This document shows positions 63,365-64,000 of a DNA stretch of 64,000 bases, piece after piece. The stretch lies in NCBI GenBank assembly GCA_947627535.1, contig CANQWM010000004.1:1-64000 (forward strand), in the 5' to 3' direction. The stretch is from an uncultured Acetatifactor sp. (GTDB taxonomy: Bacteria; Bacillota; Clostridia; Lachnospirales; Lachnospiraceae). Under the pieces are notes generated by a model that searched no databases, had not been told where the DNA came from, and was given only the letters and a program-made list of their open reading frames with translations. Made by a program: the position numbers and the translations under genes. Each line of letters begins with the position of its first letter. Within the stretch, counting starts at the first letter, position 1.

Positions 63365-64000
63365 TCAGGGCCATACACCCGGTCTCGGCTTCATGAGCCT
63401 GAGCACATGACTGCTCTCCAGACTGTTTAACAGCGTTGTGGCGGCGTCCACCCTGTACTCCGGCCGGATCAGATAGTGCATGTAGAGCTCCAGGACATAG
63501 AAGAAGTTGGCCGTCCTTCCCTCCAGCTTGAAATTGCGAAATCCCATGGGAACATACTTTTCCCAGATATCCTCCGGCGACACATAGGTGGAATACCCTT
63601 GAATCGTATGGAACTCGTTATGTTCTCCGTACTCGCATTGCCAGGGCTCCAGGGGCGCCTGCCTGTTCGGGGGAAGCTTCCGGTTGTTCAGCATGATGCG
63701 CTGGTTCTTCGCCACATTCTCGTAATGCTTTCCTCTCCTTGGACAGTTGGGTGTACAGATGGCGTTCACCAGGATCTCGCAGCGTCCCTTATCCTCGATC
63801 TTTTCCAGCGCCTCAAAATCATTGTTGAAATTGTAGTCCAGCACAACAAGGTTATAATCCCGCCGCAGCTCCTCATTCACGGCGTCGATATCCCTGATCT
63901 CCTTGCAGGTAGAGCTGTTGATCTTAAAGCCGGGATAATTTTTCCGCACATATTCCTCCAGAAGGGGCGACACCACAAGAACCTCATTCATCCCGTTGTC
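63365..64000 (-). CDS. U32-peptidase-like protein, partial (window edge)
   Basis: The reading frame is open to the window end, so the true start lies beyond 64000; the ATG at 63991 is internal, matching residue about 110 of the paralogue (DNGMNEVLV against DNGMNQVLV). The visible part has the same CTPNCPRRGKHYE motif and GFRNFKLEGRT...FYVLELYMHYL block. The two genes are 15 bases apart and form a tandem pair. Confidence 0.6.
   Translation of the reverse strand, partial: DNGMNEVLVVSPLLEEYVRKNYPGFKINSSTCKEIRDIDAVNEELRRDYNLVVLDYNFNNDFEALEKIEDKGRCEILVNAICTPNCPRRGKHYENVAKNQRIMLNNRKLPPNRQAPLEPWQCEYGEHNEFHTIQGYSTYVSPEDIWEKYVPMGFRNFKLEGRTANFFYVLELYMHYLIRPEYRVDAATTLLNSLESSHVLRLMKPRPGVWP

Overview
The window looks like a chromosomal segment of a Gram-positive anaerobe of the Clostridia, most likely a Lachnospiraceae-type gut bacterium. 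The grounds are clostridial-style gene content (CpsBCD regulators, class B sortase with an SPKTG substrate, a LoaP-type antiterminator, F420-dehydrogenase-like Fe-S proteins in the capsule locus), strong GGAGG-type ribosome binding sites with frequent GTG/TTG starts, and plant-polysaccharide hydrolases. This is inference from content; no 16S gene is present.

Region 1 (about 34.2 kb down to the left edge, all minus strand) is a large capsule or exopolysaccharide locus. From its promoter near 34.15 kb it reads: PHP-type tyrosine phosphatase, chain-length regulator, tyrosine kinase, sortase B, LCP ligase, an SPKTG surface protein, the initiating phosphoglycosyl transferase, and the LoaP antiterminator. 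After a structured leader at about 26.4 kb it continues into a visibly more A/T-rich biosynthetic cassette: nucleotide-sugar dehydrogenase, heparinase II/III-like protein, CapK-like ligase with a duplicated C-terminus, two GT4 glycosyltransferases, a DUF362 protein, one intact and one broken LicD gene, a cytidylyltransferase, an epimerase, a HAD protein, Wzy, a pyruvyl-transferase family protein, Wzx, an uncharacterised protein, an aldo/keto reductase, two hexapeptide acyltransferases and an Fe-S oxidoreductase. It ends with an unusual FkbH / acyl carrier protein / GcvH-like lipoyl protein / truncated dihydrolipoamide dehydrogenase set. The base-composition change at the LoaP leader suggests a conserved regulatory half joined to an exchangeable sugar-assembly half.

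Region 2 (34.3-48.9 kb) is mostly housekeeping: a small HTH protein, ilvE, folA, a beta-CASP nuclease, tRNA-Gly(GCC) with a good promoter and a terminator just behind it, a membrane zinc-ribbon protein, a NagZ-like GH3 enzyme, and a probable operon glyA - diguanylate cyclase - hom - apgM-like (possible homoserine kinase) - lysC that takes aspartate towards threonine and serine/glycine. A 63-bp tandem repeat sits between the last two genes.

Region 3 (48.9-54.6 kb) is a plant-glycan island: intracellular GH9 and GH43 enzymes, a GH10 xylanase lipoprotein and an AraC-type regulator divergent from the xylanase operon.

Region 4 (54.6-62.4 kb, minus) is a MacAB-like export system with two lipoprotein adaptors, an FtsX-type permease and two ATPases, one carrying a fused AbrB-like domain. 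The right edge holds two tandem U32-like paralogues, the last cut by the window end.

The strongest candidates for something new are: (a) paired leader elements flanking loaP; (b) a G8 tract exactly at the junction of the duplicated CapK domain, where loss of one G gives an immediate stop; and (c) the FkbH-ACP-GcvH-lpd module at the end of the capsule locus.
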